Below, piece by piece: positions 34,013 through 46,405 of a DNA stretch of 64,000 bases (the first letter of the stretch is position 1; each line of letters starts with the position of its first letter). The position numbers were made by a program, and so were the translations under genes. A model generated the notes under the pieces. That model was not told where the DNA came from and searched no databases. It saw only the letters and a program-made list of their open reading frames with translations. Source of the stretch: Bursaphelenchus xylophilus (Eukaryota; Nematoda; Chromadorea; Rhabditida; Aphelenchoididae); the NCBI GenBank assembly GCA_904066235.2, contig CAJFCV020000004.1:6510001-6574000 (forward strand). Direction: 5' to 3'.

Positions 34013-34865
34013 CTACTTGGCCATGTTCTTTAAGGTCTGACAGACCTCCTCGTATAATCTCAACGAGTTTTTAAATGCGAATTCGGTCGCTAAGGTGATT
34101 TGTTTGGCAGTCATTACCCCTTCCATGTATTGATGAGCTATCTGTGTGAAAGCAGGGAGAGAAACCACAGTCAGAACTCCGCCTCCATTCTCCCGCGCCT
34201 TTTTACACTCGGCAGAAGTTGGATCTAACAATGGTCTAGTAGCTGCTCTGGAGGGAAAAACAACTGTAGAAGCAAGGGGAACGTCGTAAATCTGCACATT
34301 GGTTGAAGCCAAGGCCAATCCAATCGCCATTGTTGAAGCCGCCAGCACTCCACCATCATCACACACAACTTTTACGTTGATTTTTATCTCCACCTTATAA
34401 AAAACTAATAGATATGGAAAAGCTTACATTAACCAACTGATCTGTACGGACAAAAGTTTCCATAATCTGGTCCAGAACATTTATGGATTCTTCTGGCAGC
34501 TCATCTGAGGTCAACTAAAGATCAATTTTAAATTCAACCAAGTTCAGATACCTTAATTGGATTCTCATCCTCAACTTCCTCATCCATTTCTCGATCTTTC
34601 TCCATGGGCCCTTCGCTGCAATGAAATTAGATTAGTCGTATTGTGACCACTTACATTGAACACAGGACACAAGTGTTTCCTAATTCAACATAACCTGATC
34701 CATCCACTTTGTCCAGAAAATTGGCCCTGAAAACTACACAAAATCTTCTATCAACGGATGAAGTAAGACCTTACAAAAACGTCGAAAATCGTCGTCCTGT
34801 TTTTCATCCACTGCTTTTCGAGGAATAGGGACATTTGAGAGGCCGTAAAAGTCGTTCGAATCCAT
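34013..34865 (-). CDS. Exosome RNase PH-domain subunit (RRP46/MTR3 type)
   Basis: Start MDSNDFYGLSNVPIPRK. Then FRANFLDKVDGSGYVELGNTCVLCSI, the (A/V)DGSxxxxxGNT block of RNase PH-like exosome rings; an acidic insert (EVEDENP); VEIKINVKVVCDDGGVLAAS; and RPLLDPTSAE...VLTVVSLPAF. About 250 residues. These proteins form the catalytically inert six-membered ring of the RNA exosome. DPT plus the short length fits EXOSC5 (RRP46) or EXOSC6 (MTR3); I cannot separate them. The first intron seems to use GTGTAG as 3' site, since TTTTCAG a few bases later breaks the frame. An acceptor TTGTAG ends one base before the ATG, a likely trans-splice site. Confidence 0.7.
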
Positions 34866-34996
34866 GCTACAACTGCAGATCAAATTTTATTAAAAATTTA
34901 AAGTATTTTTTTTTCCGTTAAAACGATGGCAAAAAAGTGAAAATACACACAGAAGTTTATTTGTCATGTTTGATAAAATTTTTTTATTCATCACAT

Positions 34997-36469
34997 TCAT
35001 TGAATAGGTGGGTAATACCGCTGCCCAAAGATGACAGAGCCAACTCTAACATTGGTACTCCCATATTGAATAGCTAACGGGAAGTCCCCGGACATCCCCA
35101 TCGATAACTCTATCTCGTCTTCAGGGATACCAACGGTATTCGATACTTCTTTTCGAATATTTCTCATCAATTCGAAGTCTGAATTCTGATCCGTCTTATG
35201 ACTTTCTTGAACAGACCCGATCGTCATCAACCCTAAACCACCTTGTGTGATAATGATCCGATAGACGCACCTTTGAACACCAAGTTAGGACACTGTTCTA
35301 TTATAAACTTGATCAGAGTTCCGACTTCTGTAGGCTCCAGCCCATTTTTATTGGCTTCTTTACTTGTATTCACCTGAACGAAAACATTTATTGTCTTGTT
35401 CAGCCGATTACAGTAATTCTGAAACGTCTGGGCATGTTTTTCGCTGTCCAAAGTTTCCACGAATGATAAATTAGGACACTCCACAATCTTTTTGATCTAA
35501 AAGTACAAACCTTTGAAACCAAATATAAAAATTAACTATTGCAAGTGAAGAGCTCGCTTTTTTGAAAAAAATGAAAATTAGTGATAAGACATGTTTCTCA
35601 ATGTATTAACCAAACATAGTATCCACCGGCGGCATCCACTACGTGTTGCGATTGTTCCGACGAGGATTACATTCGGGCGCGTAAAAACTGGGATATTTGG
35701 AATCAAAAAAGTCAGAAAGATCTGTTTAAGCAATGCTTTGAGGTCCTCCAAACGATCGAACCGCATATCTCTCAATTCAGCCAAAATTACAGCAATTTGA
35801 CGTCATTTCGAAAAATTCTGCCAAATTAACCCTATCAAAACTTGGTTTTGAGGTCGAAAACTAGTTGGTCAATTGCCGGAGTCGGAATATAAAAGGGAAA
35901 AAATTCCAAATCTGACTGCGAAAGATTGGATCGTTAAATTTTTTCGTTGTTAAAGTACTTGTTTTGTCGTTTTTGTAGTTGGGAAAATAAAAAATATCAC
36001 CCCAAGCATGATTAAGTTAATGAATGAGTTAAAAACGACTTCATATTGGTACTTCCAGTATGATCTTGGGCAAATTTAGGCTAATTTTATAAATACCCCC
36101 AATATGCCCGAATCCTAACTGGAGGTTTGCTCGGATTTCTTGGGAAAACGAGGAAATTCTGACCCTTCGGGGTAACCAAAATTGACTTACCTTATTAGTT
36201 TGAATTTTCCCGATGAAATGCCACTCAATAGCTGGACAGACTTCTTTCAAAGCGGCGGACTTTTCTTCCAGTTCATTCACATAATTCTCTCCGAAATGCC
36301 TCTGTCCTGCTTCATAACAATACTGAGTTTGCGATGCTGGGAATGTTTTTCCAACTGCAACCAGTCTAGGTGTATCCGTTCTCCCGCACTTCTCGCATGC
36401 CCTCGCTATCTGATCAAGTATGAGTTTAAGGTTTTGCTGTATAACTTTTGCGGAAAGGAGTTCCGACAT
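34997..36469 (-). CDS. Pyridoxal phosphate homeostasis protein (PLPBP/YggS)
   Basis: A fold-type III PLP-binding protein that buffers [20 protein letters not shown] is followed by [10 protein letters not shown] with the PLP lysine, [36 protein letters not shown], then [19 protein letters not shown] and [12 protein letters not shown]. All are signature blocks of the family. About 250 residues. An intron of about 690 bp (36189-35503) separates NK from IKKIVE. TTTTATAG directly precedes the ATG, and AATAAA follows the stop, both as expected for a gene inside a trans-spliced operon. Confidence 0.9.
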
Positions 36470-36579
36470 CTATAAAATATAAAAGTTTGGATCAAAAAGT
36501 GCGATACAAGTTTGATTAAAACAATAAAAATTAGAGTAGAAAAAAATTTAAAAGTTTATGAACAACAGCAACAATAACC

Positions 36580-37603
36580 CTAGAATCTGAATTGAGTGCC
36601 CGAAACCAATGGATGAACGGCCGCGGTCCCGAATAGTGCACTTTGTTCTCTTTTCGTCATCGAAAACTTTTGTTTGGGAAGGGCAGCCGGAGGTGGTTCA
36701 TCAAGAAGGCGTACAGGAGGCAATGGTCTGACTTTCCTACCACAGTATCCATCCTTTTTATGCCACAATCCACTGGACATCTTGTATCCGAAACGTCGAT
36801 GCATATTTGCAGATCCAAACATTTTATCTTGCCAATCTCCGTGCGACAATCGTCCCACTGTAGCCATACAGGTTTTGTGTAAAGAAAACTCGTGTTTGTT
36901 CGGCATCTAAACCACAGTATGATGTAAAATACAAATGTTCTTACCCTAACTACTACAAAATCACCCTGGCGTCGAACGACCTGGGCAGATGTACCAGCAT
37001 TGGTAATGAACAATTGACTGTCCGTCGTAGGGTATCGCTCGATCGAATTTACTATGGTTCCGTCACTTAACGCACCCAATGGATGAGCATTTCCTTCAAT
37101 TCCAATTATAGGATTCTCAGGGATATAACAAGATGTGGAGATGATTTGGCCAGCTTTCATATTTTCCGTGGCCAAGATCCATCGTTTTCCCCTGGCTCCA
37201 GCAACCAATGCAATATGAGCTGTTCTGTTGGGATCTCTTCTTACCTCGAGCACCTAAAACAATAAATAACATAAACTTGAATACTCACCCTTTCATCGTA
37301 AGTCTTACCAGGTTCGTTCGGCCCTCTTCGATGTTCATCAATCATAAAATAATCAAACTTGACTCCTCCACCAATATGTTGATTTACTTTTCTTCCTGTT
37401 TCAGGGTCTCTTCCTCCCAATCTTCTCACTCGTAGAGGATCAGGAGTATACTCATTGTTTGTGATCTCCTTGAGATCTCTCTCATCCCATAATAATCTTG
37501 GCAACGGCTTCGTGCCTCTTGCCGGAAATCCCCGAATTGCCGCAGCCCATGGTTTTAGCGGCGTGAGAAACCGCCTCGTCGCCAATAAACGGTTAAGCGA
37601 CAT
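36580..37603 (-). CDS. mrpl-2: Mitochondrial large-subunit ribosomal protein L2
   Basis: uL2m. A basic mitochondrial presequence (MSLNRLLATRRFLTPLKPW) precedes GRDPETGRKVNQHIGGGVK, DPNRTAHIALVAGARGKRW, NPIIGIEGNAHPLGALSDGT, and GTSAQVVRRQGDFVVVR. The last exon has CMATVGRLSHGDWQDK and ends PLVSGTQFRF. The GGGVK block and the peptidyl-transferase-facing GRLSHGD region match L2. TTTTAG ends one base before the ATG, a likely trans-splice acceptor. Confidence 0.9.
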
Positions 37604-37695
37604 ACTAAAACCATGAATAAGCATGAACTGTAACGTATAATAGGTATCAGGAAGATGTAAAACTTTAAACATGCAATCTGTGTACTTTATTCCTT

Positions 37696-38528
37696 TTATT
37701 CAAAATAATACAAACAAGTATGTGCAAACGACCTATTCCACTGTTTCAGAGCTTCAGGAACACCGGACCTTGCTCCGCGGAAATGTAACGGAACACATTT
37801 CATATCAAAGAGCTGAGAATTCATTGCACTTTTAAGATCAATCGGAATTGCGTTACCGATACAAATCAAACTCCTCAACATACCCGCTTCGGAAAAACTT
37901 TCAAAGACATTATTAAACCCGTAATGATCGAAATGTATCATATAAACAATGTGTTTCCCGTTCAAACGGCTCTCTGACCGTCTTAATAAAATCGGCGGAA
38001 TGTGTTTCAGATTGTCAGCAGGCAAAACATTAATCCTCTTTTGTTCCAAATACTTCTTCTCTCCCTGAGATATTCGCACTTCTTGATAGAAACAGGACGA
38101 AATGTTTAACATCCTTCTTATTCTCTCAAAAACTGCCATTTGAATAGCCGAGTCCGATTTTGAAATACTGAAGTTCCCAATTCCAATCGCCCTCATACTT
38201 GCGACGGGTGTATCTCCAATAGCAAGTCGAAGAATCTTCATAAGACACTCACTAAACCATAATACGGAATGATTAAAAATACGTACAAATCAGTTTGCAA
38301 ACATCTGTCAATCATACAATGGGCCCATTTCATCTCCGCATCTGCTTTCTCTGCAGATTCAGAGACCTCGAGACTTTGCAGTGCATCGATATCTCTAGAA
38401 ACTGAAGCTGTATATGGATTCGAATATCAAAATTACCTTATTCGAAGTAAATTACCGTCCCGATATCTAAATCCTTTATTTACAACTGTAAAACCGCCAT
38501 CTTCCATAATTTCTTTATGAGTCGCCAT
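37696..38528 (-). CDS. SRR1-like domain protein
   Basis: Start MATHKEIMEDGGFTVVNKGF, with the FTVV box common near SRR1-family N-termini, then a helical stretch (SESAEKADAEMKWAHCMIDR). The core reads RAIGIGNFSISKSDSAIQMA, the G(L/I)GNFS motif of the SRR1 domain. The rest carries a PILLRR...VYMIHFDHYGFNNV block. About 250 residues, three exons. SRR1 was defined in a plant clock mutant; the animal role is poorly known. First gene of the candidate operon. Confidence 0.7.
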
Positions 38529-38631
38529 TGCATGCAAAAAAAAGTGTAAAAATTTATTTCTTGTTTGTGTGTTCTGGGCGGCGCCCCGCGCCCTATCTTT
38601 TGTTTTTGCGCCTTTTTATACAATAAAAATC

Positions 38632-39010
38632 ATGGGTGGCTAACGCGCCGATCCGTAAGCCCGGCCGCGGTCCTAAACGGGTTCGGGCCTTGAAACTGGC
38701 CGGACCTGATTTTTACCGGGCCGGGCTCCGGGCCTGAGCCGTTTTCAGGCCCGGCCCGGTTTTGTGGAAATGCCAAACGTTGGCATGCTATGTTTTCGCC
38801 CCGGTAAATTTTTTGATGGGTTTGTATCTCAAATTCAAGAACAGTTTACTACTTTATAACACCTTTTCGCATATATGTTATAATCTCAGGTCCAAATTAG
38901 AACTTAAAATATAGTTTATAGCGGATTTTTGCATCATCAGGGGTGGCAAACGGGCCCCTTTTTGAAAATTTCAGGCCCTGCCCAGTAAAGACCGGTTAGC
39001 GCGCGAACTG
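38632..39010. repeat. Old hAT-like relics
   Basis: Two partial copies start CATGGGTGGCTAACGCGCC (38632) and CAGGGGTGGCAAACGGGCC (38938). Internal GC-rich text (CCCGGCCCGG; GCCAAACGTTGGCAT) resembles the intact element at 39087-39587, so these are older members of the same family. Confidence 0.6.
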
Positions 39011-39086
39011 AAAAATTTCCTTTTATCTTACTGTGGTGCTAAAAATCTACTATGTGCTGTATTATATGTATATTCTAATTTGGACC

Positions 39087-39587
39087 CAGGGGTGGTCAGC
39101 GGGCCGGGCCGGCCCGGCCCGGCCCAAACGGGCCGGCCGGCCTCAAAAATGGAAAATTACAAACGGGCCGGGCCCGTCACGGGCCGGGCCGCGGGCCTGG
39201 GGTTTTTCCGGCCCGGCCCGTCTAAATTACAATGCCAAACCGTTGGCATTCATTGTTTTCGCGCCGGGAAAATTAATTGATGTTGTTATAGTTGCTGTTT
39301 CTCAAGTTCTAACACGTTTACAAGTCTATAGTTCCATTATAGAACCACAAAACTATCACATTGATCCTTTACTAGCTAGATCAACGCCTTTTTTGCCTCA
39401 GTTTAGATCCCGAGCCTGGGCGCAGTTCGCAGAACCCTCTATAGACGGGCCTGCACGGGCCGGGCCGGGCCGGGCCAGGCCCGTCACGGGCCGGGCCTGG
39501 AAAAAGACTAGACGGGCCGGGCCGGTGATTAGACGGGCCGGGCCGCGGGCCGAAAATCGGAAAAATAGGGTCTGCTGACCACCCCTG
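39087..39587. mobile_element. hAT-type non-autonomous element, GGGCC-rich
   Basis: Ends CAGGGGTGGTCAGC and GCTGACCACCCCTG with a perfect 8-bp duplication TTTGGACC (39079-39086 and 39588-39595), as expected for hAT transposition. Both sub-terminal parts are arrays of GGGCCGGGCC-like text, much more GC-rich than the surroundings. No transposase. Confidence 0.9.
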
Positions 39588-39707
39588 TTTGGACCATATA
39601 CCAACAAGCAGTTCCCGGCTTTTTGGCATTTTTTGGCATTCTGCACCTGTAAAAAACAATAATTTTGTAATTTGTGGAATACCTAGCACAACGTTTAGAA
39701 ACAACTA

Positions 39708-42160
39708 TAGGTTGGCAACTAAGTTATTGAAATTTTTGACTGCTTTTCTTTTTGCCACAACCTTTAACCCTTTCCGGACGAGTCGGCACGTACTGGTAAA
39801 AATGAAAGAGGGTACCCTACTGAGTAACGGCATAATAGTGGTTCAGCCCATCGAAGCGATATTTGGGACTTAGGACAAAAAATGTCCTAAAACATACCCC
39901 CATTTGACATATCACTTTTAAAATTTTTGTGACAAGCTGTAGGTCGGAAACTACCCCTAAATTAAAGTCGAGGAGTCCTAGTACTGTTACATCCAAGAAC
40001 TGTCCGAATCGGACCACCATAGGATTTGTTATCGATTTTTGGAAATTGAAATTTTAATTTTGGTCAATTTTGGACATAAAATCAAGTATATCTTCTGTCG
40101 ACATCAACCACTTCGGTCCAAATGTGGTTTTTCCAAATCTATTTTGATGCTAGCTTCTTCCTAGAATGTTTCCAGAAAAAACCTGTGAGGCATATTTCGG
40201 TAAAACGCAAAAATGTTGAAAATGTAAATATTTCATCGTATAAAATGTCGCTGCAAGCCGAGAAGGGTCGGGCGCAGCTCGAATCGAGAAAATAATAATT
40301 TTTTCTTTGATAAATATTGTTTTAGTGTGAAACCAAATTAAAATCCATGAAAATTGCCTGAAAACAGAGTAAAAATATAAAAATGACATTTAGGTAATGT
40401 TTGTGTGCTATTCCTGTCTGTATTTCGTGTTGAATCATCTTTTTGACATTAAAATAATATTTATCAAAGAAAAAATTATTATTTTCTCGATTCGAGCTGC
40501 GCCCGACCCTTCTCGGCTTGCAGCGACATTTTATACGATGAAACCTTTACATTTTCAACATTTTTGCGTTTTTCCGAAATATGCCTCACAGGTTTTTTCT
40601 GGAAACATTCTAGGAAGAAGCTAGCATCAAAATAAATTTGGAAAAACCACATTTGGACCGAAATGGTTGATGTCGACAGAAGATATACTTGATTTTAGGT
40701 CCAAAATTGACCAAAATAAAAATTTCAATTTCCAAAAATCGATAACAAATCCTATAGTGGTCCGATTCGGACAGTTCTTGGATGTAACAGTACTAGGACT
40801 CCTCGACTTTAATTTAGGGGTAGTTTCCGACCTACAGCTTGTCACAAAAATTTTAAAAGTGATATGTCAAATGGGGGTATGTTTTAGGACATTTTTTGTC
40901 CTAAGTCCCAAATATCGCTTCGATGGGCTGAACCACTATTATGCCGTTACTCAGTCGGGTACCCTCTTTCATTTTTACCAGTACGTGCCGACTCGTCCGG
41001 AAAGGGTTAAAGGCTTAACAGTCAACAACTTTAATACCCACTATTAGTAACAACAATGCAAGCCTTATCATCTGAATGTGCAGTGGCACCACCAACAGAG
41101 AAACCAGGGAACTTAGGCTTAGAAGATTTCATGAAGCCGGTTTCTAGATGTTCTGCTGTACTGAAGTTTTTATACCTTAGATCGTACGCAGCCAAATGGG
41201 TGTGATATCCGACACAGAGAGTAACATAAGTACTTCACAACACTCAAGAAAGCAAAGTCTATTTGGACTGTTTGATAATTTTCTACGATCATTATTTCTA
41301 TCGGGCCAAACAGGCATCTCTACGTAAGTGGATATTCTAGATTTCGTTTTGCTCGCGGCCCGAATCTTTTCTATCTCCCATGTAAACATATTCGGAGGAT
41401 TGATACTCTGTGCTGGTAATTTCCCGAGAGCATAGCGCTTAAAAAGTTTGCTAAAATCTTTAAAAATGCTTTCATCGGGTATAAAGGGTCTGTTCGGCCT
41501 TAACTTCAGAATACCGCGCCTAAGTTCGCTGGCTCCTGTACGGGTTTTTAACAAAGAGAATAGACGTCCCTTTTCAGGGCCCTAGATTTATCAGCGGCAC
41601 AAAGGTCTTGAAGAAAAGCAGCAACTACTCGGTTAACTTTTTGGGAGCCACTAGGCAGGTCATGAAGATAAATTCGGTCGCGACTTTATGTCATGCTCCA
41701 AGAAGGAAGACGTTTTATGCTACTATTTGGATCGTAGTGAATAGCTCTGTCACTACCCGAAGAGTTAGCCGCGCTGCCTTCTTTAGCGTCTCGTGCAACG
41801 CCTTGAAAGACAGCCTACCGCCTAATTTTAAGCGAAGTCGTAATAATTTCTATTGATCCTTTTGGGACAAAATGTTATCACAAGACTGTTGAAGGTGTCC
41901 TGACGTTGTAAACGTTTTACATTAGCATTATGTCATTCGAGTTCTAAACGCATTGCATGGCACTGCAAAATGACCACTCAAAATTGCTCTTATTCAAATT
42001 CAAGGTACTACACCAACACGCGAGCTGCGAGTTCGATGCCTCTGGGTTTGATAGTACTCTAACCCTACTACAGGTGGGATAGTGTGATACTATCCATACT
42101 GACTTAAGAAGGTCTGTGGAATAATGCAAAAAAAATTTCAATAACTTAGTTGCCAACCTA
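39708..42160. mobile_element. Mariner-like element split by a palindrome
   Basis: Ends TAGGTTGGCAACTAAGTTAT and complement (39708 on; 42131-42160), mariner style. Total 2,453 bp; subtracting the nested element at 39768-41006 leaves about 1.2 kb, normal mariner length. No intact transposase frame is seen in 41011-42130. Confidence 0.75.
39768..41006. mobile_element. piggyBac-like palindrome, 1.24 kb
   Basis: Two arms of about 560 bp are close to identical, with a loop of about 120 bp (40327-40447). Ends are CCCTTTCCGGACGAGTCGGC and complement, flanked by TTAA on both sides (39764-39767, 41007-41010). TTAA duplication plus CCCTT termini is the piggyBac signature. No transposase frame. Confidence 0.85.
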
Positions 42161-42548
42161 ATAGAAAAGCGGAAGTCGAGCTCTAATTGCGCCATTATCG
42201 ATCGAATTTTTGTGACACTTCGCTCCAAAAAGGTGGTCTTAAAGATACGATCTTTTCACCCGATCATCCAAAATTGAGCGACTTGATAAATGGTGAATTG
42301 GAAAGAGTAGACAGTTATCTCTCTGTTAGAGGTTCAGAAATTTGTATGTGTTATTCAGTCTTTGAGATATTCGACTTCAAACTTCCCAAAATTGAGAACT
42401 TTGCAATCGCCTAGCGGGCGACGTTTAGTCACGAATCCTACAAAAATGGGCGATCAGCACTACAACATCATTCTCAATCATCATGCAAAGTTTCAGAACG
42501 TTTTCTGGCTCGAAACTCGACTTATTGAACCATCTTTCCTGCTATTAT

Positions 42549-43742
42549 TAGGTTGATTCAAAAGTTTTTCCACATTTTTTTGAGACACTTCAAAATAAAA
42601 TTCCTGGAGCCTGATTGAATTTACGTTAAAACTGAAAGCATAGATGTATGGGGCAGAACATTGCAAAATTTTTGATTCGTAGCATTTTATTTTCTACAAG
42701 CTTCCTTTCAGAATATTTCAAAAATACTAAAAATTTCTCCGTTTGTATCATGGTGAATATCCCGGGCCCTAGCAATTTTCCAGCCCACTAAAAAGTCTCG
42801 GGTTTTGGGTTATTCGTACTGGGGATGGCTGTAGTTTCTTCTGAATTTATTGCTCTACTTTTATCTACACTGACTTTTTTTGTAGCATCCCATAAAGTTG
42901 GCCGAAGAGCCGAGCTACCGATCAAAAGCAGATTTTTAAAAATTTTTTGAAAGGAGTTAGACTTTTTTGACTCGGCTGCCATTCAGGTTGTACAAAGACA
43001 GTATGCTGATGATACATTCAAAAAGTCACCAACTGAAATTGCCTTATAAGGTAGAAAAGTAGCATGAACTGCACTTTTAGGCGAATTTTTGTAATTTTTT
43101 TACTGGTATGGCAAGAGGACCTTCAGCTTAGCGCGTCTAGCAACTGATAGTGTATGTCAAGTAGGATCAATTATTTATTAAATAACTAGGATACCGGGCG
43201 AGAGTAATGAACAGAAAACGTTTTTGTAAAAATCCCCTAACTTTCGTAAAATATTGGTAGATTAGAAAGATTCGATTTTTCTACCGCATAGCTAAAGCTA
43301 GCGCGAATGTTTAGCATTGGCGTTGTAGTGCTACTCATACACTACAATAACAGAAAGCGTTATCACTTAGTGCTTCTAATAGCTGCGTCTACAGGGTCTA
43401 CTTTTGCCAGACCCTAATTTTTGATTTTTCGTACTAAAAATTTTTCGACTAGCCCTATAGCAAATTGTCCTCGATGCCATAGAGATTACATACAGGCATA
43501 CCATATTCTAGAATATTAAGAAGATACAGCCACTCTAGACGTAACGCCGGCGGTTTACTTTTTCTTCCTTCGAGTAGTTAAGGTTTAACACGGCGCTACT
43601 ACTACAAATTGCTAAGTTGTAAAAAGTTATTAATCTACTATAATCCACAAACAGCCCTCTTTCTAACAAGATATATATCAGGCCCACTGGCTTTGGTCTA
43701 AATTTTTTAAAGACATGTGGAAAAACTTTTGAATCAACCTAA
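42549..43742. mobile_element. Mariner-like element, degraded
   Basis: Ends TTAGGTTGATTCAAAAGTTT and complement (43713-43742) enclose 1,194 bp, typical mariner size. Internal sequence is full of stops in all frames and no transposase block was recognised. Confidence 0.75.
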
Positions 43743-44492
43743 TATAATGATTGAAATCGTTGCCCGGGCTTTTCGCAAAATGACAAAATCCGTGGCATTC
43801 CGCAACTAGAGATATTTTAATTATCAAACTCATCAAACATGGTGTTTTTGAAAGACAAACCAGACCTACTATAACAAGAAAAATTCACTGATAGGGTCTA
43901 TAGCTTTTTTCTGTCAAGATTTTGTTCAATACTGGGCTAAATTACAATTTTTGTAATTTCTCGAAGAAGCCAAAAAACATTATTTAACAGTACGCCAAAC
44001 ATTTGTTTTCGTGGCGTGACGCGACCAGAATTCCGTGAAAAAACGTTGTGTAGGTAGGTACCTAGTTTGCCAATACCTGTATAAACTGAATGTAGCTAAT
44101 GCAGCCATAAAGCTTACGTGCCATGTTATTTGTGCGCATGAAAGCATTATTATATTTTTCTAAATTCATTTAGGCGTTGGGAAAATTGCTTTTACGTTTC
44201 ATTCCATACGCATTCCAAACACTTCAGTATTATGCCGTTTTTCTTTTCCTATAGTGTGCGAAGTACGAGCCAAGGGAAACGGGGCTTATATCCAGACGAG
44301 AAAGTGACGGGCTCCCTCCCCCTTCTCTCTTCCCCATTGCCCTTGACATTCCACTTTTCCTGCCGCTCCGATCCGTTTTATTGCAGAATTTCCTTCGGTT
44401 CTGTATTTGCAGTTAGGCCTAATCGATTTGAGTTTCGCTTTTTTATTGCTTTGTTCCTAAAACTTGTATAAAAAACAATATTTTAGGCGAAG
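43743..44492. other. Intergenic region upstream of ATGP gene
   Basis: No gene seen. TTTTCGTGGCGTGACGCG at about 44005 resembles a segment at 15620. CT-rich text at 44310-44350 precedes the ATGP gene. Confidence 0.4.
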
Positions 44493-46316
44493 ATGGCCTC
44501 AGAAAAGTTGATGGTAGATCCTGTTGGCGACCTTCCCGTAATAGACAACGGAGAAAACGCAGTAAAATTTACCAAGGTAAAAATATATACTATAATTTTC
44601 TCAATTGTGACGCAATTTTAGGATGGGGAAAGCATTGACTTGAAGCCGGAGCAGAAATTAATAGGACTCACTAAGGAGCAATTGGAGAAGTACAGGAATG
44701 ATCCTTTCTGGAAGTCAGCTCGCTACGTCGTCTTTACATTGTTCTGGATCATCTGGTTGATCATGTTTGTTGGCGCCATCCTAATTGTTGTAATGTCACC
44801 CAAATGTGCCCCTAAGAAGGAACAAGCTTGGTTCCAGAATTCTGTTGCCTATCAACTCTTCACTCCGACGTTTAAGGATTCGGATAACGACGGAGTTGGA
44901 GATTTTCTGGGCATAAAGGAAAAGTTGAATGACCTCAGACGGGTTGGTATCACCGCTCTGTGGCCTACCCCATTGCTAAAGACTGACAAAAACGAATTTG
45001 ATCCTGCTGCTATTGTCGACTCAAACTTGGTGGACTCACGTTTCGGATCTGAAGAAGATCTAAAGAATCTAATTGATGAAACTCATAGCCTTGGACTGAA
45101 GTTTATAGCCGATCTACCGTTAACCGAATCAACTGTTACGAACATTACAAAGAAAGAGAACAAGTTGGTGGACATCAACAGCAATGATGTGTTAACCAAG
45201 CTGAGAAAAACGGCCGTTTATCTTTTAAATCTTGGAGTCGATGGAATTCATTTAGCACAATATGGGTTGGCTTATGTAAGTTTGAAATGACATGGCACAA
45301 CCCCGTGTTTACAGAAGTTCGATGCTTCCGAAAAACTGGACAGTCTTGCTGGGTTAATTCGCACAGAAGCAAAAGAAAACTTCCACGACAACAATCCCGA
45401 GAATCTTTTACTATTCGCAGATGTCCAGATTCAGAGAGAACAAAGGAATCTAAATCTGTACACAAGACCTCTTTACCGTTACCCTAATGCTACCGCCCAG
45501 ATCTGCCATTCTGTTAATTTTATCGAGTGTCTTAGTGAAAGCGCTCGAGACGGCGCTGGCCAGGTTGTCCGCAATGCTTCAACTCTTCCCCTCTGGCAGT
45601 TAGGAGATGTCTCCAGACCAAGACCATCCATCCGGACTGCAGATAATCTTCTTCCTCAAGCTACTGCTGCTCTTGCTGCGATTCAGCTGTTCTTGCCAGG
45701 CTCAGCTGCGATCTACTACGGCGAAGAGCTCGGACTTCCACCAGTGAATGATGTTAAATCACAGCACGGTCTAATGGCCTGGTCTAACGAAAAGAATGGA
45801 GGATTCTCGGATATCGAAGGAAAACCCTTTTTCCAGCAACTTTCGAGTCAACAGATTGAAAAACTGAATTTCGAGGTGAGTAAAACCCGGTTTTCGAAAC
45901 CGCTTTATAGGCTCAATACAAAGAAACTCATTCTCCACTAAAAGGCTTCAAGAAGTTGGCAGAAACCAAAGCCCGTGATGAAGTCTTCATTGAGGGTCAG
46001 TTGGCGGTCTCCAAAAAGGATGGTTTGGCCATTTTTTCCAGAATACTCGAGGGGAATGAGAAGGTATGTTGCGTTCGTTCAAATAACAAACAACGTTAAG
46101 GCTTATATTCTTGTGGTAAACTTTCCAAACACGAATGATTCATCCCCAAAAGTATTTACATTGAACAAGAACATTGTACAAAACCATGCTGCTTCCCATG
46201 TGGAATTGGTTTGGAATCAGCCTAACAACGCTAAAAATCCATCCCATATTCAGCTTAACGACAAACTCACCCTGAACCCCTTCGAGTATGTCCTTCTCCG
46301 TGTCACGGTGGTTTAA
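44493..46316 (+). CDS. Amino-acid transporter heavy chain (ATGP/SLC3A)
   Basis: A type II membrane glycoprotein that escorts light-chain amino-acid exchangers. MASEKLMVDPVGDLP starts a cytoplasmic tail; a single TM (VVFTLFWIIWLIMFVGAI) follows, then an amylase-like (GH13) ectodomain: WFQNSVAYQLFTPTF, DNDGVGDFLGI, LGVDGIHLAQYGL. Where active amylases have GFRxD, this has GIHLAQ, so the catalytic Asp is absent, as in 4F2hc/ATGP. Five exons. CAP before the ectodomain (MSPKCAPKK) could pair with the light chain. C. elegans has ATGP-1 and ATGP-2; I cannot say which this is. Confidence 0.85.
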
Positions 46317-46405
46317 ACCAACGATAACAGACATGCCACACAGCACGTTCAACGGCTTTTCCTTCGTTTAAGGTTTATTACTTTTGCAATAAATAATCAT
46401 GCTTG

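Noticed and set aside
39033..39704. Open frames rich in Gly, Pro, Arg and Ala
   Set aside because: Produced by translation of GGGCC arrays inside a hAT element.
41177..41554. 125-residue minus-strand frame in the split mariner
   Set aside because: No transposase motif recognised; likely chance frame in decayed sequence.
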